Shown here piece after piece: positions 49,126 through 57,567 of a stretch of 64,000 nucleotides of DNA (positions are counted from its first letter, which is position 1; each line of letters begins with the position of its first letter). Source of the stretch: Zoogloeaceae bacterium (GTDB lineage: Bacteria; Pseudomonadota; Gammaproteobacteria; Burkholderiales; Rhodocyclaceae); contig JACKLY010000002.1 of assembly GCA_024235655.1 (NCBI GenBank), forward strand, positions 1-64,000, read 5' to 3'. Below the pieces are notes generated by a model. The model was not told where the DNA came from and searched no databases. It saw only the letters and a program-made list of their open reading frames with translations. The translations under genes and the position numbers were made by a program.

Positions 49126-50427
49126 TTGTATTTCGCGCACTTTTCAACCAAGCATCTTTTTCTCGCCTTGATCGCTGCGCTGGCGCTGGCGGGTACGCCA
49201 GCACTTGCGGCCAAGAAAACGCCTGCCGGCCCTGTCGACAAGTCCGAGGTGGCAGAAAAGCAGGCTGACCTGAAGGAATTGCGGGAGAAGATCGAATCGC
49301 TGCGCAAGGACATTACGGCGGCTGAAGGCACGAAATCGGAAGTTGCCGACCAGCTCAAGCACTCCGAGCGGGAGATTTCCCAGTTGCAACGCGAACTGCA
49401 TGAACTGGGCGAGGAAAAGCAGGATCTGCAGGTCACCTTGCGCCAGCTTGGACAGCAATCGAAAAGCATCGAGGCTCAGTTGGCCGAGCAACAGGCGCAG
49501 TTGGCGCAATTGCTCCGTTACCAGTATCTGCGCGGATCACCGGATGCACTGCAGCTTCTGCTCAATGGCGAAGATCCGAACCAGATTGCACGCGACCTGC
49601 ACTATCTGGCCCGCATTGCCCAAACCCGCAGTGATCTGCTTGATCAGCTTGCTGCCAACCTGAAGAAAAAACAATCGCTGGCCGCCAGCACCCGCGAACG
49701 GGCAACCGCACTTGCCAACGTAGAGGAAAAGCAGAAGGACAAGCACGGCAAATTGCTCAGCCAGCGTGAACAGAAGAAGGCGACGCTGTCGAAAATCTCG
49801 GCTCAGGTCGCCGCCCAGAAAAAGGAAGTGGGCGCCCTGCAACGCGATGAAAAAAGGATGACCCAACTGATCGACCGCTTGTCGAAACTGATTGCATCGC
49901 GCAACGCCGCTCGGCAAGAAGCCGCGCGCCGAGCCGAATCTGAAAAACGGCCGGCCGCCAACCATGCCCGCCCATCTCCAGGTTCCACTGAAATCGAGAA
50001 TAGCCGCCTGCCGGAGGCTGCCCCCAGCGGCAGCTTTGCCAGCCAGAAAGGCCGCCTGCGCCTGCCGGTACGCGGCACGGTGAGCAATCGCTATGGCAGC
50101 CCACGCCAGGAGGGAACGACCTGGCGCGGGCTCTTCATCCGCAGCCCGATCGGCAGCGAGGTCAAGGCCATTGCCAGCGGGCGCATCGTTTTTGCCGAAT
50201 GGATGCGCGGCTTTGGCAACCTGATGATCATCGACCACGGCGACTCCTTTCTGTCGATCTATGGCAACAATGACGCCTTGCTGAAACAGGTGGGCGATTC
50301 AATCCGTGCTGGCGACACCATTGCCAGCGTGGGCAACAGCGGTGGCAACCCGGAATCCGGGCTATACTTCGAAATCAGGCATCAGGGGAACCCCGTAGAC
50401 CCTCTGAAATGGGCCTCTCTCAAGTAA
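49126..50427 (+). CDS. EnvC-like murein hydrolase activator (LytM/M23 domain)
   Basis: 433 aa from TTG 49126. Signal peptide (HLFLALIAALALAGTPALA), a long coiled coil (residues about 40-270, SEVAEKQADLKELREKIESLRKDI onward), a variable linker, and a C-terminal LytM domain (RLPVRGTVSNRYGSPRQEGTTWRGLFI ... GLYFEIRHQGNPVDPLKWASL). The HxxxD and HxH zinc ligands of active M23 peptidases are not intact, as in EnvC, so it should activate amidases at the division site rather than cut. Precedes ctpA by 18 nt. Confidence 0.92.
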   Translation: MYFAHFSTKHLFLALIAALALAGTPALAAKKTPAGPVDKSEVAEKQADLKELREKIESLRKDITAAEGTKSEVADQLKHSEREISQLQRELHELGEEKQDLQVTLRQLGQQSKSIEAQLAEQQAQLAQLLRYQYLRGSPDALQLLLNGEDPNQIARDLHYLARIAQTRSDLLDQLAANLKKKQSLAASTRERATALANVEEKQKDKHGKLLSQREQKKATLSKISAQVAAQKKEVGALQRDEKRMTQLIDRLSKLIASRNAARQEAARRAESEKRPAANHARPSPGSTEIENSRLPEAAPSGSFASQKGRLRLPVRGTVSNRYGSPRQEGTTWRGLFIRSPIGSEVKAIASGRIVFAEWMRGFGNLMIIDHGDSFLSIYGNNDALLKQVGDSIRAGDTIASVGNSGGNPESGLYFEIRHQGNPVDPLKWASLK

Positions 50428-50445
50428 TCGGGCAGGAGTCAGTGC

Positions 50446-51849
50446 ATGGCAGTAAAGTTGAAAAAGGCAGGTTTGATCGGCACCGGTTTTGTCGCCGGCG
50501 TCCTTCTCAGCCTTCAGTTCTCGGCAATCGCCGACAAGGAAGTCCGCAACAGCCTGCCGGTTGAGGAATTGCGCACTTTTGCCGAAGTCTTCAACGCCAT
50601 CAAACAGGGATACGTCGAGCCGGTTGAAGACAAGGCGCTGATCACCCATGCAATCAGCGGCATGCTCTCCAACCTTGACCCGCACTCCGCCTATCTGGAC
50701 ACAGATGCCTACAAGGATCTTCAGGTCGGCACCCAGGGCGAATTCGGCGGCCTCGGCATCGAGGTCGGCATGGAGGACGGTCTGGTCAAGGTCATCTCCC
50801 CGATCGAAGACACCCCGGCCTACCGCGCAGGCGTCAAGGCCGGTGACCTGATCTACAAACTGGACGACACATCGGTCAAGGGGCTGACCCTTTCCGACGC
50901 CGTCAAGAAAATGCGCGGCAAGCCAAAAACGCAGATCCGCCTCGGCATTCTGCGCAAGGGTGAAGCCAAGCCACTGGAACTGACGCTGACCCGTGAAATC
51001 ATCAAGGTACAAAGCGTCAAGTCGAAACTGGTCGAACCGGGCTACGGATACCTGCGGGTGACTTCCTTCCAGGAAAATACCGGATCGGCCGTAGTCAAGC
51101 ATCTCAATGACCTCTACAAGGCCGGCGCACTGAAGGGGCTGGTGCTTGATCTGCGCAATGACCCGGGTGGCCTGCTCAATGCGGCCGTCGGCGTTTCCGC
51201 CGCCTTCCTGCCACAGAAGACGCTGGTGACATCGACCGACGGCCGTACCGAAGATGCCAAGCACAAGTTCTTTGCACTTCCTTCGGACTACTTGCGTGGA
51301 CGTGGCGATGATTACATCAAGGAGCTTCCTGCCGAAGCCCTGAAAGTACCGATGGTGGTGCTGGTCAACGGCGGCTCGGCATCGGCCTCGGAAATCGTTG
51401 CCGGCGCACTGCAGGATCACAAGCGCGCAGTGATCATGGGCACCCAGTCCTTCGGCAAGGGCTCGGTACAAAGCGTCCTGCCACTGCCCGGCAATACGGC
51501 AATCAAGCTGACAACGGCGCGCTATTACACGCCATCCGGCCGTTCCATTCAGGCCAAGGGCATCACGCCGGACATCGTGGTTGAGGAATCGGCCAACGGC
51601 AACGGCTTCAAGCGCCTGCGCGAGGCTGATCTGGAACACCACCTTGAGAACGACAAGGACAAGGGAACACCAGCGAAGGAGCAGCCAAAACCTGAGGCCA
51701 AGGCACCGGTAAAACCCAAGGCGCCAGCCAAGGAAGATGACGAAGGAAAGGACACGCCGCCCAGCGAAATTGCGTCAAAGAATGACTACCAGTTGAGCCA
51801 GGCAATCAACCTTCTCAAGGGTCTGCAGATCATGCAGAATAAACCCTAG
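50446..51849 (+). CDS. ctpA: Carboxy-terminal processing peptidase (S41, CtpA/Prc-like)
   Basis: 467 aa. Signal anchor at the N-terminus, PDZ domain (residues about 95-175: GIEVGMEDGLVKVISPIEDTPAYRAGVKAGDLIYKLDD), and an S41 peptidase core with Ser in VNGGSASASEIVAGAL and Lys in GTQSFGKGSVQ forming the Ser-Lys dyad. A Pro/Lys-rich tail (about residues 400-440) precedes a final helix. Next to the envC-like gene, as in many proteobacteria, suggesting envelope remodelling. Confidence 0.95.
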   Translation: MAVKLKKAGLIGTGFVAGVLLSLQFSAIADKEVRNSLPVEELRTFAEVFNAIKQGYVEPVEDKALITHAISGMLSNLDPHSAYLDTDAYKDLQVGTQGEFGGLGIEVGMEDGLVKVISPIEDTPAYRAGVKAGDLIYKLDDTSVKGLTLSDAVKKMRGKPKTQIRLGILRKGEAKPLELTLTREIIKVQSVKSKLVEPGYGYLRVTSFQENTGSAVVKHLNDLYKAGALKGLVLDLRNDPGGLLNAAVGVSAAFLPQKTLVTSTDGRTEDAKHKFFALPSDYLRGRGDDYIKELPAEALKVPMVVLVNGGSASASEIVAGALQDHKRAVIMGTQSFGKGSVQSVLPLPGNTAIKLTTARYYTPSGRSIQAKGITPDIVVEESANGNGFKRLREADLEHHLENDKDKGTPAKEQPKPEAKAPVKPKAPAKEDDEGKDTPPSEIASKNDYQLSQAINLLKGLQIMQNKP

Positions 51850-51943
51850 GCAGCACTGACGCACATTGCCGGCAAACACAGGGAACGTCTGGCGCATCAC
51901 GACCCGGATGATTCCCTGGCCGGCCAATCTCCGGGAGGGATGC

Positions 51944-52363
51944 ATGGCAGCCAGCAGCGACGAGAAGAAAGACTCCAGGCTCTACAAGCACCGGGAAATC
52001 CTCTTCGCCAAGTTTCCGCCGGGACAGATCCCCGAGGCCAGTGATCACCTGTCTGAAAAGGAAGCGCTGGAAGTTGCGCCCCATGTCGAGAAACGTTCAG
52101 TGGGGGTTGGCTATGAGCTGACTCAGTACACCCTCTCTGACCTTGAGGAAGAGTTGGTGGACAAGGGCTTCCATCTGGACAATACCCTGCTGTCCAAACT
52201 GACGCGCGCCTTGATTCACTACACCGAGGAAACCCAGCTGCACAATCTGGACGCCCCCAAGCAAAGCTTCAAGCGTTCCAACGAAGCCTATATCCACGCC
52301 TGGGAACAACATCCTCATGGCGACCATGACGACACGCCGCCGGAATGGCGGGAATACAAGTAA
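51944..52363 (+). CDS. Conserved hypothetical cytoplasmic protein
   Basis: 139 aa from ATG 51944 (MAASSDEKKD, GGGAGGG 6 nt upstream). Hydrophilic, no signal peptide; it contains a charged LEEELVDKGFHLDNTLLSKLTRALIHYTEETQLHNLD helix region and a His/Asp-rich tail (HPHGDHDD) that could bind metal. I do not recognise the family. It lies between ctpA and moeB, 6 nt before the latter, so it is likely cotranscribed with it. Confidence 0.72.
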   Translation: MAASSDEKKDSRLYKHREILFAKFPPGQIPEASDHLSEKEALEVAPHVEKRSVGVGYELTQYTLSDLEEELVDKGFHLDNTLLSKLTRALIHYTEETQLHNLDAPKQSFKRSNEAYIHAWEQHPHGDHDDTPPEWREYK

Positions 52364-52369
52364 TTCCGT

Positions 52370-53131
52370 TTGAACGATCAGCAACTTCTCCGCTACTCGC
52401 GCCACCTGCTGCTGGATCAGATCGGCATTGAAGGGCAGGAGCGCATTCTGTCTGCGCGCGCGTTGATCATCGGCGCCGGCGGCCTGGGTTCGCCGGCGGC
52501 ACTTTATCTCGCTTCAGCCGGCATTGGCCGCATCATCCTGGCGGATGGCGACACGGTAGACCTCACCAACCTGCAACGTCAGATTCTTCATACCCAGCAA
52601 CGCGTCGGCGAACTGAAGGCAGTTTCGGGCAGGATGGCGCTGGCCGAGGTCAACCCGGAGGTGGCGGTCGACATCATCAGCCAGCGGCTCAGCGGAGAAG
52701 CGCTGGAATCAGCAGTTGCCGCAGCCGATGTGGTACTCGATTGCTGTGACAACTTTGCCACCCGTCATGCGGTCAACCGCGCCTGCGTCAAATACCGGAA
52801 GCCGCTGGTCTCCGGCTCGGCCATCCGCTTCGATGGGCAGCTCTCGGTTTTCGACCCTCGCCTAGAAGACTCCCCCTGTTACCACTGCCTGTTCCCGGAG
52901 GGCGAAGATGCGGAAGAGGTTCGCTGCGCCGTAATGGGGGTATTTGCACCACTCACCGGCATCATCGGCTCAATGCAGGCGGCGGAAGCCCTGAAATTGA
53001 TCGCCCGGTGTGGGGAACCGGCAATTGGCCGGCTGCTGCTGCTTGATGGCTTGAGCATGGAATGGCGCAGCATGAAGTTCCGCCGCGACCCTGGCTGCGA
53101 CGTCTGCAGCACCCGCTCATCGGCGGCTTAA
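52370..53131 (+). CDS. moeB: MoeB/HesA/ThiF-family adenylyltransferase
   Basis: 253 aa, TTG start 52370. E1-like enzyme that adenylates the C-terminal Gly of a sulfur-carrier protein (MoaD or ThiS). Nucleotide-binding GAGGLGSPAALYLASAGIGRIILADGD and LTNLQRQILH, the DCCDNFATRHAVNRAC segment, and zinc cysteines in PCYHCLFPE and CDVCSTR are present. Length and absence of a rhodanese domain fit MoeB. A mog gene lies at 63 kb, not adjacent. Confidence 0.92.
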   Translation: MNDQQLLRYSRHLLLDQIGIEGQERILSARALIIGAGGLGSPAALYLASAGIGRIILADGDTVDLTNLQRQILHTQQRVGELKAVSGRMALAEVNPEVAVDIISQRLSGEALESAVAAADVVLDCCDNFATRHAVNRACVKYRKPLVSGSAIRFDGQLSVFDPRLEDSPCYHCLFPEGEDAEEVRCAVMGVFAPLTGIIGSMQAAEALKLIARCGEPAIGRLLLLDGLSMEWRSMKFRRDPGCDVCSTRSSAA

Positions 53132-54213
53132 ACGAACCGCGCCATTATTCTCAGATCGGTGCCGACCTGGCGTACATCACGCCATTGCAGCCGTTTCTTC
53201 TCGGCCAGGCTCTCTAGTTCAGGCAGGTTGAACAAGCCCAACGCAGCATCGCCGATAATGCTGGGGGCCAGGTAGAGCAGCAACTCATCGACCAGCCCCT
53301 CGCGCAGCAGTGAACCGTTCAGTTTGAAACCCGCCTCAACATGCAACTCATTGACCCCCCGCTTGGCCAGTTCGCGGAGCACGGCCAGCAGGTCCACCTT
53401 GCCTTCGTCATTGGGCAGGCAGATCACCTCCGCCCCGGTGGCTTCGATCACATGTGCCTGCAACGGGTTATCGACAGCCGCCACGACCAGTGAACGCCCC
53501 CCCTGCAAGACACGTGCTTCGGGCGAGATTTCAAGCCGGCTATCCACGATGACGCGCAGGGGTTGGCGCGATACGTCGAGGTCACGCACATTGAGCTGCG
53601 GATCATCATCCCGCACCGTACCGATCCCGGTCAGGATGGCACACGAACGGGCACGCCAGCGATGCCCGTCAAGACGGGCGTCAGGGCCGGTAATCCATTG
53701 GCTTTGACCGTTGCGCAACGCAGTTCGTCCATCCAGGCTGGCAGCAGCCTTCAGTCGTAACCATGGCCGGCCACGTGTCATGCGCGAGACGAAGCCGATA
53801 TTCAGTTCTCTGGCTTCGGCTTCCATCAGTCCACAGACGGCATCAACCCCGGCATCGCGCAGCCAGGCAATGCCCTGCCCGGCAACCAGGGGATTGGGGT
53901 CCTGCATGGCTGCGACAACCCGCTTTACGCCTGCAGCAAGCAGCGCTTCGCAACAAGGCGGAGTGCGGCCATGATGGCTGCAGGGTTCCAGCGTGACGTA
54001 GGCCGTGGCACCGGCAGCCAGTTCGCCGGCAGCCGTCAGGGCATGTACTTCGGCATGAGACTCTCCAGCCCGCTGATGCCAGCCTTCACCGACCACGAGG
54101 CCATCGCGCACCAGCACACAGCCGACGCGGGGATTCGGTGTGGTAGACAACAGACCGCGCTCTGCCAGTTGCAGCGCCCGCGCCATGTAGTCGTGGTCGA
54201 CGGCGCTAAACAT
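53128..54213 (-). CDS. ribD: Bifunctional riboflavin deaminase/reductase RibD
   Basis: 361 aa. N-terminal deaminase (residues about 1-145) with zinc motif HAEVHAL and EPCSHHGRTPPCCEALL; C-terminal 5-amino-6-ribosylamino-uracil reductase (PWLRLKAAASLDGRTAL, ILTGIGTVRDDDPQLNVR, LHVEAGFKLNGSLL). Catalyses steps two and three of riboflavin synthesis. The 3' end overlaps the 3' end of moeB by 4 nt (convergent). Follows nrdR by 8 nt. Confidence 0.96.
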   Translation of the reverse strand: MFSAVDHDYMARALQLAERGLLSTTPNPRVGCVLVRDGLVVGEGWHQRAGESHAEVHALTAAGELAAGATAYVTLEPCSHHGRTPPCCEALLAAGVKRVVAAMQDPNPLVAGQGIAWLRDAGVDAVCGLMEAEARELNIGFVSRMTRGRPWLRLKAAASLDGRTALRNGQSQWITGPDARLDGHRWRARSCAILTGIGTVRDDDPQLNVRDLDVSRQPLRVIVDSRLEISPEARVLQGGRSLVVAAVDNPLQAHVIEATGAEVICLPNDEGKVDLLAVLRELAKRGVNELHVEAGFKLNGSLLREGLVDELLLYLAPSIIGDAALGLFNLPELESLAEKKRLQWRDVRQVGTDLRIMARFV

Positions 54214-54221
54214 GGCAATGG

Positions 54222-54695
54222 TCAGCGCCCGCGGCGCGGCGCCGGCTTGGGTGAGATTTCGCGAATGGCATCGGAAAAGTCGTCGACATCCTCGAAATCG
54301 CGATAGACCGACGCAAACCGGATGTAGGCAACCTTGTCCAGCTTCTTCAGTTCGCGCATCACCATTTCACCCAGCTTCTCCGAACCGATTTCGCGCTCGC
54401 CCAGCACCAGCAGCTTTTCTTCGATGCGGTTGATGGCACCATCGACTGCTTCCGTTGTCGCCGGGCGTTTGCGCAAGGCCAGCCAGAAACTCGCCGCCAG
54501 TTTCTCCCGGTCGTAATCCACCCGATAGCCATTTTTCTTGACCACCTGCGGCAGGCGGATTTCTGCCCGCTCATACGTGGTAAAGCGCTTGTCGCAGGAA
54601 AGACAGCGACGGCGGCGGCGAACGATGTCGCCATCGTCGTTGATACGGGTATCAACGACGGTGGTATCGACAGCACCGCAGAAGGGGCATTTCAT
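54222..54695 (-). CDS. nrdR: Transcriptional repressor NrdR
   Basis: 157 aa. N-terminal zinc ribbon CPFCGAVDTTVVDTR ... CLSCDKRFTTYE, then an ATP-cone (LPQVVKKNGYRVDYDREKLAASFWLALRKRPAT) that senses ATP/dATP. Represses ribonucleotide reductase genes by binding NrdR boxes. Conserved context glyA-nrdR-ribD. Confidence 0.97.
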   Translation of the reverse strand: MKCPFCGAVDTTVVDTRINDDGDIVRRRRRCLSCDKRFTTYERAEIRLPQVVKKNGYRVDYDREKLAASFWLALRKRPATTEAVDGAINRIEEKLLVLGEREIGSEKLGEMVMRELKKLDKVAYIRFASVYRDFEDVDDFSDAIREISPKPAPRRGR

Positions 54696-54729
54696 GGCGT
54701 GGTGTGGTTTTGCTTGCTGTCAGAACGGC

Positions 54730-55980
54730 TCAGTTACCGTACACCGGAAACTTCTTGCACAGCTCGGAAACCTCGGCGCGCACCTTGGCCAGCACCGCCT
54801 CGTCGTTCGGGTTGTCGAGCACATCGGCTACCAGGTGAGCGACACGCTCGGATTCGATTTCGGTGAAGCCGCGCGTGGTCATCGCCGGCGAACCGATCCG
54901 GATACCGGACGTGACGAACGGTTTCTGCGGATCATTCGGAATGCCGTTCTTATTGACTGTAATGTGTGCCTTGCCCAAGGCTGCCTCGGCTTCTTTGCCG
55001 GTGATGTTCTTGGCGCGCAGGTCAAGCAGGAAAACGTGACTTTCGGTACGGCCGGAGACCACTCGCATGCCGCGCTCCTCGGAGAACACCTTGGCCATGA
55101 CACGGGCATTGGCTATCACCTGTTCCTGATAATGGCGGAAGCCGGGACTGGCCGCCTCCTTGAAAGCAACGGCCTTGGCCGCGATGACATGCATCAGCGG
55201 GCCACCCTGCAATCCGGGGAAAATGGCGGAATTGATGGCCTTCTCGTGCTCGGCTTTCATCAGGATGATGCCGCCTCGCGGCCCGCGCAGCGTCTTGTGC
55301 GTGGTCGAAGTCACCACGTCGGCGTGGGGCACCGGGTTCGGATAGTAGCCCGCGGCAATCAGGCCGGCATAGTGCGCCATATCAACCCAGAAAATGGCTC
55401 CCACGGCTTTTGCCACCTTGGCAAAACGCTCGAAATCGATGCGCAGCGAGTAGGCAGAAGCACCAGCAATGATGATTTTCGGCTTGTGCTCGTGCGCCAG
55501 CCGCTCCATCGCGTCGTAGTCGATCTCTTCCTTGGCGTCGAGTCCATAGGCGACCACATTGAACCATTTGCCGGACATGTTGAGCGGCATGCCGTGGGTC
55601 AGGTGCCCCCCTTCCGCGAGGCTCATGCCCATGATGGTGTCGCCCGGTTTGGCAAAGGCCATGAGCACGGCCTGGTTGGCCTGCGAACCGGAGTTCGGCT
55701 GCACGTTGGCGGCATCGGCTCCAAACAATTTCTTGATGCGGTCAATGGCCAGTTGTTCGGCCACGTCCACATGCTCGCAGCCACCGTAGTAACGCTTGCC
55801 GGGATAGCCCTCGGCATATTTGTTGGTCAGCTGCGAACCCTGCGCCGCCATGACGGCATGGCTGACATAATTCTCGGAAGCAATCAGTTCGATATGCTCT
55901 TCCTGACGATGATTTTCCTGCTCAATCACCTGCCAGAGCTCAGGATCCACTTTGTTCAGGGTGTCTTTTGCAGAAAACAT
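54730..55980 (-). CDS. glyA: Serine hydroxymethyltransferase
   Basis: 416 aa from ATG 55980 (AGAGG 6 nt upstream; ATG 55983 also possible). PLP enzyme interconverting serine and glycine with tetrahydrofolate. PLP lysine in VTSTTHKTLRGPRGG; other blocks LIASENYVSHAVMAAQGSQLTNKYAEGYPGKRYYGGCE and the C-terminal TRGFTEIESERVAHLV are standard. Confidence 0.97.
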   Translation of the reverse strand: MFSAKDTLNKVDPELWQVIEQENHRQEEHIELIASENYVSHAVMAAQGSQLTNKYAEGYPGKRYYGGCEHVDVAEQLAIDRIKKLFGADAANVQPNSGSQANQAVLMAFAKPGDTIMGMSLAEGGHLTHGMPLNMSGKWFNVVAYGLDAKEEIDYDAMERLAHEHKPKIIIAGASAYSLRIDFERFAKVAKAVGAIFWVDMAHYAGLIAAGYYPNPVPHADVVTSTTHKTLRGPRGGIILMKAEHEKAINSAIFPGLQGGPLMHVIAAKAVAFKEAASPGFRHYQEQVIANARVMAKVFSEERGMRVVSGRTESHVFLLDLRAKNITGKEAEAALGKAHITVNKNGIPNDPQKPFVTSGIRIGSPAMTTRGFTEIESERVAHLVADVLDNPNDEAVLAKVRAEVSELCKKFPVYGN

Positions 55981-56013
55981 CATGTGCCTCTCAAACCGTT
56001 GAAAAAGGCGCAA

Positions 56014-56022
56014 ATTGTATCA
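56014..56022 (-). promoter_or_regulatory. Probable extended -10 promoter of glyA
   Basis: On the minus strand TGATACAAT (56022-56014): an extended -10 (TGn) with 5/6 match to TATAAT, 34 nt upstream of glyA; the -35 region is weak. Transcription would start near 56007. Confidence 0.45.
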
Positions 56023-56043
56023 TGGCGGCCTCGCGCAACCGGG

Positions 56044-56724
56044 CTAGACAATCCCGAGTTCGTCCAGCGCCCCATGATCCAGATGGCGAATGTCGGCCCA
56101 GGATTCGATGTTCCAGCAACCGGCGGACAGCACGACCCAATTCAGGCCGGTATTGGGAATCGTGAAATCCCTTGGCACCTCGAGTGGCAAACCCCGAATG
56201 AAGCGGTTGATGACATCCAGCACCCCGCCATGCGTCACCAGCGCCACCGTTTCACCTGCATGCAGTTCTGCCAATCGCTGCAAGCAGGCACCGACCCGGC
56301 TGGAAAAATCGATCAGGCTTTCTCCTCCGGCGGGGAAGGCGTAGCCGGGCTGGCGCTGTTCAAAGGCTGCATAATCGTCGGGATATCGCTGCCGGGCATC
56401 GGCATAGGTCAAGCCTTCAAAAATTCCGTAACGCCGCTCGCGCATCTCGGGCAGAAAACCGATTGGCAAGGCCAGTCGCTCGGCCAACTTTTCCGCGGTC
56501 ATCCGTGCCCGCAACAAATCGCTGCTGTAGAGCACGGTCGGCCGCTGACCAGTCGCCGATGCCAGCCAGCGTGCAGCAAGGTCGGCCTGATGCACCCCTT
56601 CTTCATCCAGCCCGATATCGGTATGCCCTTGTATCCGCTGCTGGGTATTCCAGGGCGTCTCACCATGACGGATCAGGCAGAAACGCGTCACCCCCGACGC
56701 CAGCGACATCTCTCGCTCCCCCAT
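56044..56724 (-). CDS. Histidine phosphatase (phosphoglycerate mutase-like) family protein
   Basis: 226 aa from ATG 56724, which has GGAGGT 7 nt upstream. Active-site motif FCLIRHGETPWNTQQRIQGHTDIGLDEEG with the phospho-accepting His, second His in ETVALVTHGGVLDVI, and acid loop MRERRYGIFEGLTYADA. Similar to GpmB/CobC-type broad phosphatases; the true substrate (for example alpha-ribazole phosphate or phosphoglycerate) cannot be decided. Confidence 0.9.
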   Translation of the reverse strand: MGEREMSLASGVTRFCLIRHGETPWNTQQRIQGHTDIGLDEEGVHQADLAARWLASATGQRPTVLYSSDLLRARMTAEKLAERLALPIGFLPEMRERRYGIFEGLTYADARQRYPDDYAAFEQRQPGYAFPAGGESLIDFSSRVGACLQRLAELHAGETVALVTHGGVLDVINRFIRGLPLEVPRDFTIPNTGLNWVVLSAGCWNIESWADIRHLDHGALDELGIV

Positions 56725-56937
56725 TGACCGCACCTCCAGGCACACTCGTCATTTCGCATGATGGAACCGAGTGCACATCGATAAAAGTATGTGATAATTC
56801 GAACTCAACAAAAGTCAGGTCGTCTGACAACATGCAGGCATTCGGTTGTCAGACGACTCATTCCGGCAAAATGCTGGAGTAGGTGTCCAACGTATCCAAG
56901 CGGAAGGCATCTTATCGCCAATTTGGAGGAAGCAGTC

Positions 56938-57567
56938 GTGAAATCCCTTCTCAAACTATCGGCTCTGATTGATGGCATCAATCACCGCATGGGCCATTTC
57001 GTCAAGTGGCTGGTGCTCGCTGCCGTCGTCATCAGTGCAGGCAACGCGGTCATCCGGAAAATCTTTGGCACCAGTTCCAATGCCTTTCTCGAAATCCAGT
57101 GGTATCTGTTTGCTGCCGTATTCATGCTTGGTGCTGCCTACGCCTTCCTGGAAAACGCGCACGTCCGCATTGACGCCCTGTCCAGCCGCTTTTCGGCCAG
57201 AACCCGTAACTGGATCGACATCGGCGGCATGTTGCTGTTCCTGATTCCGTTCTGCTGGATACTGATCCAATTATCCTGGCCGCTGGTTTCACTTGCCTAC
57301 ACCAGTGGCGAAATGTCGCAAAACGCAGGCGGCCTGATTCGCTGGCCGGTCTATCTGCTGGTTCCAGTCGGTGCCGCGCTGCTCATCCTGCAAAGCGCGT
57401 CCGAGATGATCAAGCGTGTTGCCTTCCTGCGCGGGGTCGCCCCCGACCCACTGGCACATGGCAGCCATCAGACAGAGGAAGAACTGGCGGCTGAAGTGGC
57501 CGAACATGAGGCACTGGAACTGAAGAAACATCAATCCCAGCAAGCCAAGAAGCAGGAGCACAAATAA
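56938..57567 (+). CDS. TRAP transporter small permease (DctQ-like)
   Basis: 209 aa from GTG 56938 (GGAGG 8 nt upstream); the frame is open upstream but not conserved. Four membrane helices, e.g. FVKWLVLAAVVISAGNAVIRKIF, IQWYLFAAVFMLGAAYAFL, VRIDALSSRFSARTRNWIDIGGMLLFLIPFCWILI, RWPVYLLVPVGAALLILQSASE. The charged C-terminal tail is Glu/Lys-rich. Pairs with the large permease, overlapped by 1 nt. Confidence 0.92.
   Translation: MKSLLKLSALIDGINHRMGHFVKWLVLAAVVISAGNAVIRKIFGTSSNAFLEIQWYLFAAVFMLGAAYAFLENAHVRIDALSSRFSARTRNWIDIGGMLLFLIPFCWILIQLSWPLVSLAYTSGEMSQNAGGLIRWPVYLLVPVGAALLILQSASEMIKRVAFLRGVAPDPLAHGSHQTEEELAAEVAEHEALELKKHQSQQAKKQEHK

Noticed and set aside
54538..56727. A 729-codon open frame on the plus strand
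   Set aside because: Antisense to glyA, nrdR and the histidine phosphatase gene, all of which have full family motifs on the other strand.
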